Positions 26,685-36,018 of a stretch of 64,000 nucleotides of DNA are shown here, piece after piece. The first letter of the stretch is position 1; each line of letters begins with the position of its first letter. Location of the stretch: the NCBI GenBank assembly GCA_002406015.1, contig DHMX01000014.1, positions 124,001-188,000 on the forward strand, given 5' to 3'. The notes beneath the pieces were generated by a model. The model did not search any database and was not told the origin of the DNA. It saw nothing but the letters and a program-made list of their open reading frames with translations. The DNA comes from Lachnospiraceae bacterium UBA4631. Its GTDB lineage: Bacteria > Bacillota > Clostridia > Lachnospirales > Lachnospiraceae. Made by a program: the position numbers and the translations under genes.

Positions 26685-27635
26685 ATGCGAATTATATTTA
26701 TGGGAACACCGGACTTTGCGGTTCAGGTATTACAGGCATTGCTACAGTCTGAACATGAGGTAATCGGAGTATATACACAGCCGGATAAGCCAAAGGGCAG
26801 AGGAAAGAGTATGCAGTATACCCCGGTCAAGGAGCTGGCACTGGAGCATCAGATACCGGTCTATCAGCCGGCAAAAATCCGGGAACCTCAGGTAATTGAG
26901 GAATTAAAGCAATTAAAGCCGGATGTAATTGTGGTAGTGGCATTCGGACAGATATTACCGGAAGCGGTTTTACAAATACCGCCATATGGCTGTGTGAATG
27001 TGCATGCGTCCTTATTGCCGAAATACCGGGGAGCCGCTCCGATTCAATGGGCAATCTTAGACGGAGAGCAGGAGAGCGGCGTTACCACCATGTATATGGC
27101 AAAGGGACTGGATACCGGAGATATGATAGAGCAGACGGTGGTTCCGATTGCACCGAAGGAAACCGGTGGCTCTTATCACGATAAGCTGGCGGCAGCAGGA
27201 GCAGAGCTTTGTCTGTCAACCCTGCATAAGCTGGAAAACGGAACTGCCGAGCGGATTCCGCAGGATGACGAGCAGAGCTGTTATGCACATATGTTAAATA
27301 AAAGCATGGGAAATCTGGATTTTCACAAATCGGCAGTTGAACTGGAGCGTTTCATCAGAGGCTTGAATCCATGGCCGAGTGCGTATTCTAAGATAAACGG
27401 AAAAAATATAAAGATTTATGAGGCAGATATTGTAGCGGAGGAGGCGTTATCGGATTCAGATAAGCAGGAAGAAGCAGGAACGGTATTGGCAGTAGACAAG
27501 CAGACGTTTCTGGTACGCTGCGGTGACGGTGCATTAAAGATTCGTTCTTTGCAATTAGAAGGAAAGAAGCGGATGGATACTGCCGCATTTTTACTGGGCT
27601 ATAAGATAGAAGCCGGAATGAAGCTTGGAATATAA
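26685..27635 (+). CDS. fmt: Methionyl-tRNA formyltransferase
   Basis: Transfers formyl from 10-formyl-THF to initiator Met-tRNA. The 316 residues open with FMGTPDFAVQVLQAL, followed by the 10-formyl-THF site VNVHASLLPKYRGAAPIQWAI (catalytic Asn/His region) and the GVTTMYMAKGLDTGDM segment; a C-terminal OB-like domain follows. The formyl donor is made by Fhs, encoded at 55343. It lies 19 bp after def. Confidence 0.97.
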   Translation: MRIIFMGTPDFAVQVLQALLQSEHEVIGVYTQPDKPKGRGKSMQYTPVKELALEHQIPVYQPAKIREPQVIEELKQLKPDVIVVVAFGQILPEAVLQIPPYGCVNVHASLLPKYRGAAPIQWAILDGEQESGVTTMYMAKGLDTGDMIEQTVVPIAPKETGGSYHDKLAAAGAELCLSTLHKLENGTAERIPQDDEQSCYAHMLNKSMGNLDFHKSAVELERFIRGLNPWPSAYSKINGKNIKIYEADIVAEEALSDSDKQEEAGTVLAVDKQTFLVRCGDGALKIRSLQLEGKKRMDTAAFLLGYKIEAGMKLGI

Positions 27636-27694
27636 GCTGGATATGGTAGGGCTGCAGCAAAGAATAGAAGCATAACGAAGATAGGAATACAGGA

Positions 27695-29131
27695 ATGGAA
27701 GCAAAGAGAAATATAAGGGAGCTGGTAGTAGATTCCCTGATGGAAGTGGATAGCGGAAAAAGAACGATGAGTCAGGTGATGAATCGTACCCTGCGAACAT
27801 ATCAATATATGAGTAAGCAGGAGAGGAGCTTTTATTCAAGGCTGTGTGAAGGTACTTTGGAATATGAGCTTCAGTTAGATTATCTGCTGAATCAGGTGTC
27901 AAAGACTCCGGTTAAAAAGTGCAGACCTTATATTCGCAGTCTTTTACGGATGAGTCTCTATCAGATTCTTTATATGGACGGTGTGCCGGAGGAGGCTGTC
28001 TGCAACGAGGCGGTGAAGCTGGCAAAGAAGCATGGCTTTCAGTCCTTAAGCGGATTTGTAAACGGTGTCCTTAGAGCGATGGTAAGAAAAAAGGATACGA
28101 TAGCATTTCCGAATCGGGAGCAGGGAGAGATTGCATATCTGTCCGTTTCCTATGCGATGCCGGAGTGGCTGGTAGAACGGTTTCTGACTTGGTACGGAAG
28201 TGAAACAACAGAATCCATGCTACAGGCATTTTTAAAACGGAGTCCATTGACGGTTCGGATAAACCAATGGAAAACAACGAAGGAAAAGCTGATTGCGGAC
28301 TTGGAAAAAGAGGGAATCCGGGGGATTCCGGGAAGCTATGCAGACAATACACTCCAATTAGAGGGCATAAATTATTTGAATCGGGTTCCGGCATTTCGGG
28401 AGGGACTTATGACGGTGCAGGATGAAAGCTCTGTTTTGCAGGGCTATTTGATTTGTCCGGATTCTAAAGCAAAGATTTTGGACATTTGTGCCGCACCCGG
28501 AGGAAAGAGTATGCACGCAGCCGAGCGTCTGTTGCTAATGCAATTGCAAGACTCTTTGGATACAAATACAGATACGGATATGGATATACAAACCGGCTGT
28601 GTGACAGCAAGGGATGTAAGTGATGCAAAGATAGAACAAATACAGGAAAATATAATGCGGATGCAATATCCGAACCTGCAGACCGAGGTCTGGGATGCGT
28701 TGGTAAAGGATGCCGACTGGACAGAGCAGGCAGACTATGTGATAGCGGATGTGCCATGCTCCGGCTTAGGGGTTATCGGAAGAAAACCGGATATCAAATA
28801 CCGGATACAGCAAGAGCAGCTGGAGGAGCTGCAACGGCTGCAAAGACAGATATTGGAGCAGGCAGTCACATATGTGAAGCCGGGCGGCTATCTGGTCTAT
28901 AGCACCTGTACATTAAACCCGGAGGAAAATGAAGGTCAGGTAGCATGGATGAAGGAAGCGTATTCCTTGCAGACGGTAGATATTCGTAATTATCTGCCGC
29001 AGGAGTTACAGGAGGAGCTAAAGCAGCTGCCGGGAAATGATTTAGAGGGTGGTTATTGTACCCTGATACCGGGCAGACAGAAGTGTGACGGCTTTTTTAT
29101 GGCATTGCTTCGGAAGGAAGCAGTAGATTAG
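27695..29131 (+). CDS. rsmB: 16S rRNA (cytosine-967-C5)-methyltransferase RsmB
   Basis: Methylates C967 of 16S rRNA. The 478 residues have an N-terminal NusB-like domain (about 1-140) and a C-terminal SAM-dependent domain with CAAPGGKSMHAAE, DVPCSGLGVIGRKPDIKYR (catalytic Cys in PCSG) and STCTLNPEENE (second Cys). An unusual polar insertion, DTNTDTDMDIQTG, lies at about residues 288-300 between motif I and the next strand. The gene order fmt-rsmB-rlmN is as in B. subtilis. Confidence 0.95.
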   Translation: MEAKRNIRELVVDSLMEVDSGKRTMSQVMNRTLRTYQYMSKQERSFYSRLCEGTLEYELQLDYLLNQVSKTPVKKCRPYIRSLLRMSLYQILYMDGVPEEAVCNEAVKLAKKHGFQSLSGFVNGVLRAMVRKKDTIAFPNREQGEIAYLSVSYAMPEWLVERFLTWYGSETTESMLQAFLKRSPLTVRINQWKTTKEKLIADLEKEGIRGIPGSYADNTLQLEGINYLNRVPAFREGLMTVQDESSVLQGYLICPDSKAKILDICAAPGGKSMHAAERLLLMQLQDSLDTNTDTDMDIQTGCVTARDVSDAKIEQIQENIMRMQYPNLQTEVWDALVKDADWTEQADYVIADVPCSGLGVIGRKPDIKYRIQQEQLEELQRLQRQILEQAVTYVKPGGYLVYSTCTLNPEENEGQVAWMKEAYSLQTVDIRNYLPQELQEELKQLPGNDLEGGYCTLIPGRQKCDGFFMALLRKEAVD

Positions 29132-29152
29132 CAGTAGGAGAATCGGATAAAG

Positions 29153-30178
29153 ATGGATATTCGTTCATTATACTATCATGAGCTGGAAGAACATATAAAA
29201 GAACAGGGACTTCCGAGATTTCGGGCAGGACAGATATATCAGTGGATACATCAGAAGCTGGTGCGGACACCGGATGAAATGAAGAATCTTCCGAAGGAGC
29301 TTCGGACATGGATAGCAAAAGACTGGGTAGGCGTAACGGAAGAAGCCCGGTATGTTTCGAAGCTGGACGGAACTAATAAGTTTTTGTTCCGGTTACAGGA
29401 TGATAATTTGATTGAAAGTGTCTGGATGCCATACAGACATGGAAATTCTGTGTGCATTTCATCGCAGGTCGGCTGTCGGATGGGGTGTCGGTTCTGTGCT
29501 TCTACGATAGATGGTGTTGTCCGGAATCTGACAGCATCGGAAATGCTGGATCAGGTATATGCCATGCAGAGCCTGATGGGAGAGCGGGTATCAAACATTG
29601 TTGTGATGGGCTCCGGAGAGCCGCTGGATAATTATGAGAATCTGGTTCGGTTTCTACGATTAATCAGTGATGAACGCGGCTTGCATATCAGTCAGAGAAA
29701 TATCACCGTATCCAGTTGCGGTCTGGTGCCGAAGATATATGAATTGGCAGAGGAGGGCTTCCAGATTACATTTGCATTGTCCCTGCATGCATCTACAGAC
29801 GAGGAACGAAAAGAACTGATGCCGATTGCCAACCGGTATTCACTAAAAGAAGTGCTGGATGCGTGTCATTGCTATTTTGAAAAGACAGGACGCAGGGTAA
29901 CGTATGAATACAGTCTGGTCAAGGGGATAAATGACTCGGTTACACACGCAGAACGCTTAAGCCGGTTATTAAAACCGCTAACTCCGTGTCATGTAAATCT
30001 GATTCCGGTAAATCCGATTAAGGAGCGGAATTTTCAGCGTACAGACGACAAAACTGTACAAAAATTCAAATATATACTTGAAAATAATCAAATAAATGTT
30101 ACTATAAGAAGAGGTATGGGTAGTGATATTGATGCTGCCTGTGGGCAGTTGAGAAGGAATTATATGCAAAAGAACTGA
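29153..30178 (+). CDS. rlmN: 23S rRNA (adenine-2503-C2)/tRNA methyltransferase RlmN
   Basis: Radical-SAM enzyme methylating C2 of A2503 in 23S rRNA and A37 in some tRNAs. The 341 residues contain the Cx3Cx2C cluster motif GCRMGCRFCAS, NIVVMGSGEPLDNY and the C-terminal RGMGSDIDAACGQL with the resolving Cys. The DIDAACGQL ending is characteristic of RlmN as opposed to Cfr. It lies between rsmB and prpC. Confidence 0.96.
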   Translation: MDIRSLYYHELEEHIKEQGLPRFRAGQIYQWIHQKLVRTPDEMKNLPKELRTWIAKDWVGVTEEARYVSKLDGTNKFLFRLQDDNLIESVWMPYRHGNSVCISSQVGCRMGCRFCASTIDGVVRNLTASEMLDQVYAMQSLMGERVSNIVVMGSGEPLDNYENLVRFLRLISDERGLHISQRNITVSSCGLVPKIYELAEEGFQITFALSLHASTDEERKELMPIANRYSLKEVLDACHCYFEKTGRRVTYEYSLVKGINDSVTHAERLSRLLKPLTPCHVNLIPVNPIKERNFQRTDDKTVQKFKYILENNQINVTIRRGMGSDIDAACGQLRRNYMQKN

Positions 30179-30194
30179 CAGGAGGAAGCAGATT

Positions 30195-30917
30195 TTGTTA
30201 TCATATGGAAAAACAGATATTGGGAAAAAACGCAGTATGAATCAGGATAATCTGTTCTTCAGCGATGAACCGGTTGGACCGTTACCGAATCTGTATATTG
30301 TTGCTGACGGTATGGGAGGTCACAAAGCGGGTGACTATGCTTCTTCTTATGCAGTACATCGGTTTGTAGAATATGTAAAGCGGTGTGAGGAAGAAAATCC
30401 GATTACGGTGATGAAGAAAGGGATTATAACCGTCAATGAAGGAATCCTTGCAGCCTCCAGAGAACGGGAGGAGCTAAGCGGTATGGGAACCACCTTCGTC
30501 TGTGCAGTTGTATCAGATAATCATTTGTATGTTGCGAATATCGGAGACAGCCGGTTATATTTACTGGAAAAAGATGAGATACGACAGATAACCTTGGATC
30601 ATTCCTTAGTAGAGGAGTTGATTCGGACCGGGCAGCTAAATCCCTTAAAGGTACGAAACCATCCGGAAAAAAATATTATTACCAGAGCAATTGGTGTAAA
30701 TGAAGAAGCAATTCCGGACTTTTTTGAACTGGAATTACATATGGATGAAAGAATCCTGATGTGTTCAGATGGATTGTCCAACATGGTAGAGGATGATGAA
30801 CTTCTGAGTATAGTAATGGAAACAGATAAACCGAAAACGGCTGTAGAGCGTCTGATTGACCGGGCAAATTACTATGGCGGGAAAGATAATATAGCAGCCC
30901 TTGTGGCAGTGCAGTAA
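30195..30917 (+). CDS. prpC: PP2C-family protein serine/threonine phosphatase
   Basis: Metal-dependent phosphatase that reverses PrkC phosphorylation. The 240 residues show YGKTDIGKKRSMNQDN, VADGMGGHKAGDYAS (metal-binding Asp-Gly), NIGDSRLYLL and GGKDNIAALVAV. The start is a TTG at 30195, set by the GGAGGAAG site 6-7 bp upstream; no in-frame ATG fits. It is paired with the kinase gene 16 bp downstream, the standard prpC-prkC module. Confidence 0.94.
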   Translation: MLSYGKTDIGKKRSMNQDNLFFSDEPVGPLPNLYIVADGMGGHKAGDYASSYAVHRFVEYVKRCEEENPITVMKKGIITVNEGILAASREREELSGMGTTFVCAVVSDNHLYVANIGDSRLYLLEKDEIRQITLDHSLVEELIRTGQLNPLKVRNHPEKNIITRAIGVNEEAIPDFFELELHMDERILMCSDGLSNMVEDDELLSIVMETDKPKTAVERLIDRANYYGGKDNIAALVAVQ

Positions 30918-30933
30918 ATAGAGAGGTGTAAAG

Positions 30934-33138
30934 ATGTTAAAACCAGGTATGATGTTAGGAGACCGTTATGAAATCATTGAGCTTGTAGGCTCCGGTGGAA
31001 TGTCCGAGGTATATAAGGCAAAAGATCATAAATTAAATAGATATGTAGCAGTCAAGGTACTGAAGCAGGAATTTAGCGATGACCGGAATTTTGTATCAAA
31101 GTTCCGTGTAGAAGCACAGTCTGCGGCAGGTCTGGCACACCCGAATATTGTAAATGTATATGATGTAGGAGAAGACGAGGGCATTTACTACATTGTCATG
31201 GAATTTGTTGAGGGAATTACCCTGAAGGAATATATTATGGATCATGGACGGCTTTCCGCAGAGCAGGCATTGGATTTTGCCCTGCAAATTGCTTCCGGTA
31301 TTGAAGTGGCACATCAGAACCATACGATTCACCGGGATATTAAGCCGCAGAATATTATCGTATCCAAGAACGGTACCTTAAAAGTAACCGATTTCGGAAT
31401 TGCAAGAGCAGCAACCTCAAATACGGTTGCATCTACCGCGATGGGAAGTGTTCATTATATTTCACCGGAGCAGGCAAGAGGCGGATACAGTGATGAGAAA
31501 AGTGATATTTACTCATTGGGTATCACCATGTATGAAATGGTGACCGGACGCGTGCCGTTTGAAGGAGATAATAACGTAACGGTAGCCCTGATGCATATTC
31601 AGGGAGAAATGATTCCGCCAAGACAGTATTATCCGGATATTCCGGCAAGCTTTGAAAAGGTAATTTTAAAATGTACCCAGAAGAAGCCGGAACGCAGATA
31701 TTTAACAGCCAGTGCATTGATTGCGGATTTGAAGCGGGTAGCAACGAATCCAAACGGTGATTTTGTTGTAATGGGAAATAATACTGCGGTGAATGCTCCG
31801 ACCGTAATGATGTCAGAGGCAGAGTTGAATTCCATAAAGGAAGGGGCTGCACAAAAGCCGGTTGAGGAAGTACCGGAGGAGGAAGCACCATATACCAGAG
31901 CTTACAGACCGGAGAAGCCGGCAGCACCGGTACGGACAGAATCCGCTGTTTCACCGGAGCCGACAAAGATGGATGAAGACTTTGACCCGGATGATGAAGA
32001 TTACAGATATGATTATGATGATGACGAAGACGAGGATGAGGAAGAAGAAACCGATATTGCAGATAATGCAGAGGATGATATTGATCCAAAGCTTCAGAAG
32101 ATTGTAATGATTGGCGGTATCGTAGCAGCCGTTATCATTGCAATGTTTGTAATGCTGCTGGTCGGAAAGGCGGCAGGCTGGTTTAAGTTCGGAGATAAGA
32201 AGCCGAATACCGCTACGGAAGAAAATCAGGCAGTTGAAATGACCTTGAATGTTGTCGGCATGGATGTGGATGAGGCAGAGTCAGCATTAAAGGCAAAGGA
32301 AATTCCGTATACAATCGAGCATAAGAATGATGATACCATTGATGCCAATATTGTAATTTCTCAGAGCTATGAAAAGGGAGAAATGATACCGGCAGATACA
32401 AAGGTAAAAATCGTTGTCAGTGCAGGCAAGGAAGAAGTATCTGTGCCGAATGTAGTCGGCTATGAGGTTGCAAAGGCAGAAACCATGCTGTCAGATGCAG
32501 AATTAGATGTAACACATGCATATGAATATAGTGATACGGTTGAAAAAGACCATGTTATTTCACAGGACCCGGTTGGCACACAGAATGTAGCCAAAGGCTC
32601 TAAGGTAAAAATTGTAATCAGCAACGGTCCGGAAACCAAAGAGACCGAGGTGCCGGATTTACGTGGAAAGACCGAGCAGGAAGCAAAGGCAGAGCTTCAG
32701 AATCGAAATCTGGATTTGGGAAGTGTATCTTCAGAGTATGATGATTCGGTAGAAGAAGGTAAGGTTATTAATCAGAGTACCAGTGTAGGTACGAAGGTGA
32801 CGGAAGGAAGTACGGTTGATATTACAATCAGTAAGGGACCGGAGCCGACCACCGAGGCAGCTAAGACCTATGCCGCAACCTTTAGCGGAACGATTACCTT
32901 TACCGGAGCGGCAGATTCTACGAACAGCTATAATGTTGAGGTTCGTTATGTAGTTGGTAATACAAATATGACAGTTACCACAGGCAGTATTTCCGCAGGC
33001 AACCCGACACTGACTATTAATAATTCTACCTTAACCGGTCTGTCAGCGACCGGAACCTTGCAGGTATTATACAATGGTGATGCAACACAGCCGGGAGATG
33101 TCAGCCAGTCCGTAAATGTACAGGTATCGGAAGAGTAG
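30934..33138 (+). CDS. prkC: PASTA-domain serine/threonine kinase PrkC
   Basis: Membrane sensor kinase responding to muropeptides or lipid II. The 734 residues comprise a kinase domain (about 9-270; GSGGMSEVYKA, AVKVLK, HRDIKPQNI, DFGIARA, GSVHYISPEQARGG), a linker, a highly acidic stretch (about 345-385), one membrane helix (about 391-414), three PASTA repeats (about 430-640) and an extra C-terminal domain of about 90 Thr/Ser/Asn-rich residues that looks like a beta-sandwich. The kinase appears active. The acidic juxtamembrane tract and the non-PASTA tail are less usual. It is coupled to prpC upstream and rsgA downstream. Confidence 0.95.
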   Translation: MLKPGMMLGDRYEIIELVGSGGMSEVYKAKDHKLNRYVAVKVLKQEFSDDRNFVSKFRVEAQSAAGLAHPNIVNVYDVGEDEGIYYIVMEFVEGITLKEYIMDHGRLSAEQALDFALQIASGIEVAHQNHTIHRDIKPQNIIVSKNGTLKVTDFGIARAATSNTVASTAMGSVHYISPEQARGGYSDEKSDIYSLGITMYEMVTGRVPFEGDNNVTVALMHIQGEMIPPRQYYPDIPASFEKVILKCTQKKPERRYLTASALIADLKRVATNPNGDFVVMGNNTAVNAPTVMMSEAELNSIKEGAAQKPVEEVPEEEAPYTRAYRPEKPAAPVRTESAVSPEPTKMDEDFDPDDEDYRYDYDDDEDEDEEEETDIADNAEDDIDPKLQKIVMIGGIVAAVIIAMFVMLLVGKAAGWFKFGDKKPNTATEENQAVEMTLNVVGMDVDEAESALKAKEIPYTIEHKNDDTIDANIVISQSYEKGEMIPADTKVKIVVSAGKEEVSVPNVVGYEVAKAETMLSDAELDVTHAYEYSDTVEKDHVISQDPVGTQNVAKGSKVKIVISNGPETKETEVPDLRGKTEQEAKAELQNRNLDLGSVSSEYDDSVEEGKVINQSTSVGTKVTEGSTVDITISKGPEPTTEAAKTYAATFSGTITFTGAADSTNSYNVEVRYVVGNTNMTVTTGSISAGNPTLTINNSTLTGLSATGTLQVLYNGDATQPGDVSQSVNVQVSEE

Positions 33139-33141
33139 AGT

Positions 33142-34023
33142 ATGATACAGGGAAAGATAATAAAAGGAATCGGCGGCTTCTATTATGTAGATGTGCCGGA
33201 ACAGGGCTTATATGAATGTAAGGCAAAGGGAAGCTTTCGGAATCAGAAGAAGAAGCCTTTGCCGGGGGATGCTGTAATCATTGATGTATTGGATGAAGAG
33301 AAAAAGCTGGGAAATATTAGTGAGATAAAGGCAAGAAGAAATGAATTAATAAGGCCGGCAGTGGCAAATGTCGATCAGGTGATGATTGAATTTGCGGCTG
33401 CCCAGCCGAATCCGAACCTTAACCTGCTGGATCGATTCCTACTCTTAATGAATCGACAGCAGGTTAACGTTGTTATATGCTTTAATAAGATTGATTTGGC
33501 AACTCCGGAGCGACGGGAGCAGTTGGCAGCAATCTATGCTGGCAGCGGATATTCGGTAGTATTTGTCAGCACCTATACAGAGGAAGGCTTAGACCGGGTA
33601 AGAGAGATAACACAGGGAACGACAACGGTATTTGCCGGACCCTCCGGTGTGGGAAAATCCTCATTATTAAATAAGCTGATGCCGGAGGCAAATGCCAAGA
33701 CAGGAGAAATCAGCGAGAAAATTAAACGGGGAAAGCATACAACCAGACATACGGAATTAATGAAAAGAGGAGTCTCCACTTATTTTATTGATACACCGGG
33801 CTTCAGTACCTTATATCTGGAAGGCTTTGATAAGGATGAACTGAAGCAATATTATCATGAGTTTCAACCTTACGAGGGAACGTGCCGGTTCTGGGGCTGT
33901 TCCCATACCCATGAACCGGAGTGTGCAGTAAAGCGGGCTGTGGAAATGGGAGAAATCAGTGAGGTCCGGTATCGGAATTATGTGGAGTTTTATGAAGAAC
34001 TAAAAAATAAAAGGAGTTGGTAG
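33142..34023 (+). CDS. rsgA: Ribosome small-subunit biogenesis GTPase RsgA
   Basis: Circularly permuted GTPase that assists late 30S maturation. The 293 residues have an N-terminal OB fold, then G4 (CFNKIDLA), G1 (GPSGVGKSSLLNKL) and G3 (DTPGFSTLYL) in the permuted order, and a C-terminal zinc knuckle CRFWGCSHTHEPEC. It starts 3 bp after prkC, as in B. subtilis where PrkC phosphorylates RsgA. Confidence 0.96.
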   Translation: MIQGKIIKGIGGFYYVDVPEQGLYECKAKGSFRNQKKKPLPGDAVIIDVLDEEKKLGNISEIKARRNELIRPAVANVDQVMIEFAAAQPNPNLNLLDRFLLLMNRQQVNVVICFNKIDLATPERREQLAAIYAGSGYSVVFVSTYTEEGLDRVREITQGTTTVFAGPSGVGKSSLLNKLMPEANAKTGEISEKIKRGKHTTRHTELMKRGVSTYFIDTPGFSTLYLEGFDKDELKQYYHEFQPYEGTCRFWGCSHTHEPECAVKRAVEMGEISEVRYRNYVEFYEELKNKRSW

Positions 34024-34024
34024 C

Positions 34025-34678
34025 ATGAAATTATCACCATCAGTATTATCAGCAGATTTTACCAGATTAGGAGAACAGATTCAGTTAGTGGATAAGGCAG
34101 GGGCAGACTATATTCATCTGGATGTTATGGATGGACAGTTTGTGCCGAATATTTCGTTTGGTATGCCGGTTATCGAGGCAGTACGGAAGGTAACCGATAA
34201 GCCGTTAGATGTACATTTGATGATAGAGGAACCGATTCGGTATTTGCAGGAATTTAAGGATGCGGGAGCCGATATTATAACCGTTCATGCAGAAAGCTGT
34301 AAGCACCTGCATCGAACCATATGCCGGATTCGGGAGCTGGATATGAAGGCAGGCGTTGCATTAAATCCGGCAACATCTGTAAGTATTCTGAATTATATAT
34401 TTGATGAGATAGATATGGCATTGGTTATGAGTGTGAATCCGGGCTTTGGCGGTCAGGCATTCATTCCGGCAATGTTGGATAAAATCAAGAGAATCCACAA
34501 GATAGCAACGGATAAGGGACTGGTAAATCTGGAGATAGAAGTAGATGGCGGTATTACCCTCAATAATGTGGCGGCAGTTGTGGATGCGGGAGCCGATGTA
34601 ATTGTTGCCGGTTCTGCGGTATTTCATGGAAATCCGGAGCAGAATGTAAAGGAATTTAAAAAGCGGATGGGTATTTAG
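34025..34678 (+). CDS. rpe: Ribulose-phosphate 3-epimerase
   Basis: TIM-barrel enzyme interconverting ribulose 5-phosphate and xylulose 5-phosphate. The 217 residues contain LSPSVLSADF, YIHLDVMDGQFVPNISFG (metal-binding His/Asp), DVHLMIEEP, MSVNPGFGGQAF and EVDGGITLNNV. The length is typical. It starts one base after the rsgA stop and sits before thiN, the conserved order. Confidence 0.96.
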   Translation: MKLSPSVLSADFTRLGEQIQLVDKAGADYIHLDVMDGQFVPNISFGMPVIEAVRKVTDKPLDVHLMIEEPIRYLQEFKDAGADIITVHAESCKHLHRTICRIRELDMKAGVALNPATSVSILNYIFDEIDMALVMSVNPGFGGQAFIPAMLDKIKRIHKIATDKGLVNLEIEVDGGITLNNVAAVVDAGADVIVAGSAVFHGNPEQNVKEFKKRMGI

Positions 34679-34692
34679 AGGTGACAATAAAA

Positions 34693-35364
34693 ATGGCAAC
34701 CGAAATGAGATGTGTCATTCTTGCAGGAGGCGAATGGAATCAGAAATTCGCCTCTTCTTATATCGAACAACAATACGGAACAAAGAAGCCCGACTTAGTG
34801 ATTGCCGTAGATAAAGGAATGGAGCGGGTAAAGGCTCTGAACTGGAAGCCGGATATTATTTTAGGGGATTATGACTCCGTATCAACGGAGGTGCTAAAGG
34901 AATACGAAGCTCAAAGTGGGATTGAAAAGCTTCAATTTCCGCCCGAAAAGGACTATACAGATTTGCATCTGGCAATTGAGACTGCCATTCATCATGGAGC
35001 AACCGAAATCTGTATATTGGCAGCAACCGGAACACGTCTGGACCATACGTTTGCCAATATGGGCTTGCTGATGCTTTGTATGCAGCAGGGAATTCCGGCA
35101 GAATTGGCAGACAGTCATAATCGAATCCGAATGATAAATCATTCCCTTAAGCTTTCAAAAAGAGAGCAATTCGGTACCTATGTATCGTTAATTCCGTATA
35201 CACAGGAGGTAACAGGGATTACACTGACCGGATTCCGGTATCCTTTGACAGACGCTACCCTGACACTGGGAATCAGCCGGGGAGTCAGCAATGAAATTGT
35301 AGAAGATGTAGCAGAGATAACCTTGCAAACCGGATGTTTATTTGTGATAGAAAGTAAAGATTGA
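34693..35364 (+). CDS. thiN: Thiamine pyrophosphokinase
   Basis: Converts thiamine to thiamine diphosphate, the cofactor used by Dxs upstream. About 223 residues with AVDKGMERVKALNWKPDIILGDYDS (substrate- and metal-binding GDYDS), FPPEKDYTDLHLAIE and LAATGTRLDHTFANM. The chosen ATG has AGAGGTGA 8 bp upstream; the overlapping GTG at 34681 is part of that site. It is the last gene of the yicC operon, followed by a hairpin at 35376. Confidence 0.92.
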   Translation: MATEMRCVILAGGEWNQKFASSYIEQQYGTKKPDLVIAVDKGMERVKALNWKPDIILGDYDSVSTEVLKEYEAQSGIEKLQFPPEKDYTDLHLAIETAIHHGATEICILAATGTRLDHTFANMGLLMLCMQQGIPAELADSHNRIRMINHSLKLSKREQFGTYVSLIPYTQEVTGITLTGFRYPLTDATLTLGISRGVSNEIVEDVAEITLQTGCLFVIESKD

Positions 35365-35375
35365 CAATAAAATAA

Positions 35376-35397
35376 GCACTCAGCCGACCCTGAGTGC
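35376..35397 (+). terminator. Hairpin after thiN
   Basis: GCACTCAG (35376-35383) and CTGAGTGC (35390-35397) form a perfect 8-bp stem with a 6-nt loop. No U-run follows, so termination is probably partial or factor-assisted. The rest of the gap to 35553 is AT-rich, with no gene that I can support. Confidence 0.55.
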
Positions 35398-35553
35398 CTA
35401 TGATTGAAAAAGAGAAGAGAAAATATATGAAAAATACAAAGTTCACTACTTTTACAATTTGAATTATAACGGGTAAATATGAACAAAATATGAATACGAA
35501 ACAAACATTATGTGAAAGTTGCCTGAAAAGGACAGAAACAAAGAGGAATTGGT

Positions 35554-36018
35554 GTGAAAATACGGATATTATGCGTAGGAAAAGTAAAAGAAGACTTTTA
35601 TCGTAAGCGAATAAAGGAGTTGTCTGCCCAGATTCAAAAAAGGGCTGGACTGGAAATTATAGAGGTAGAGGATGAAAAGACGATAGAAGGCGGAAGTTCG
35701 GCAGAGCTACAGAAAATAAGAGAGCTGGAAGGAAATCGTCTGAAACGGTATCTTACAAAAGAGGAAGGGGAGTTAAGGATTGCCCTTTGCATAGACGGAA
35801 CGAAATATTCCGGTGAGGAGTGGAATCATAAAATAAAGCAGAAAATCAACAATAGTGGTATAAAACAATTGACCTATTTGATTGGTGGCTCGATTGGAAT
35901 GGATGAGTCTGTAATCCGGATGGCAGATATTCGATTAAGCTTTTCGGATATGACCTTTCCGCATCAATTAATGCGGGTGCTGTTGCTGGAACAAATTGCA
36001 CAGGCGGATTACTTGTGA
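35554..36018 (+). CDS. rlmH: RlmH family SPOUT methyltransferase lacking the C-terminal tail
   Basis: RlmH methylates N3 of pseudouridine 1915 in helix 69 of 23S rRNA and works as a homodimer with a composite active site. This 154-residue protein has a normal N-terminus (MKIRILCVGKVKEDFYRKRI) and SAM-binding knot (LIGGSIGMDESV, LSFSDMTFPHQLMRVLLLEQI). It then ends in AQADYL instead of the conserved YRAFKI...PYHK tail (about ten residues short of the usual 159). No frame downstream restores the tail. Its last 10 bp overlap the 3' end of a convergent gene that encodes exactly that tail. SAM binding looks intact; rRNA recognition may need the partner. Confidence 0.88.
   Translation: MKIRILCVGKVKEDFYRKRIKELSAQIQKRAGLEIIEVEDEKTIEGGSSAELQKIRELEGNRLKRYLTKEEGELRIALCIDGTKYSGEEWNHKIKQKINNSGIKQLTYLIGGSIGMDESVIRMADIRLSFSDMTFPHQLMRVLLLEQIAQADYL

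Noticed and set aside
31523..32089. Long minus-strand open frame of 188 codons inside prkC
   Set aside because: It is antisense to the kinase and acidic-linker coding sequence, has low-complexity Pro/His/Leu composition typical of shadow frames and no ribosome site.
35425..35465. Tiny open frame starting MKNTKF upstream of rlmH
   Set aside because: Eleven codons, no ribosome site and AT-rich intergenic context; no support for a peptide gene.
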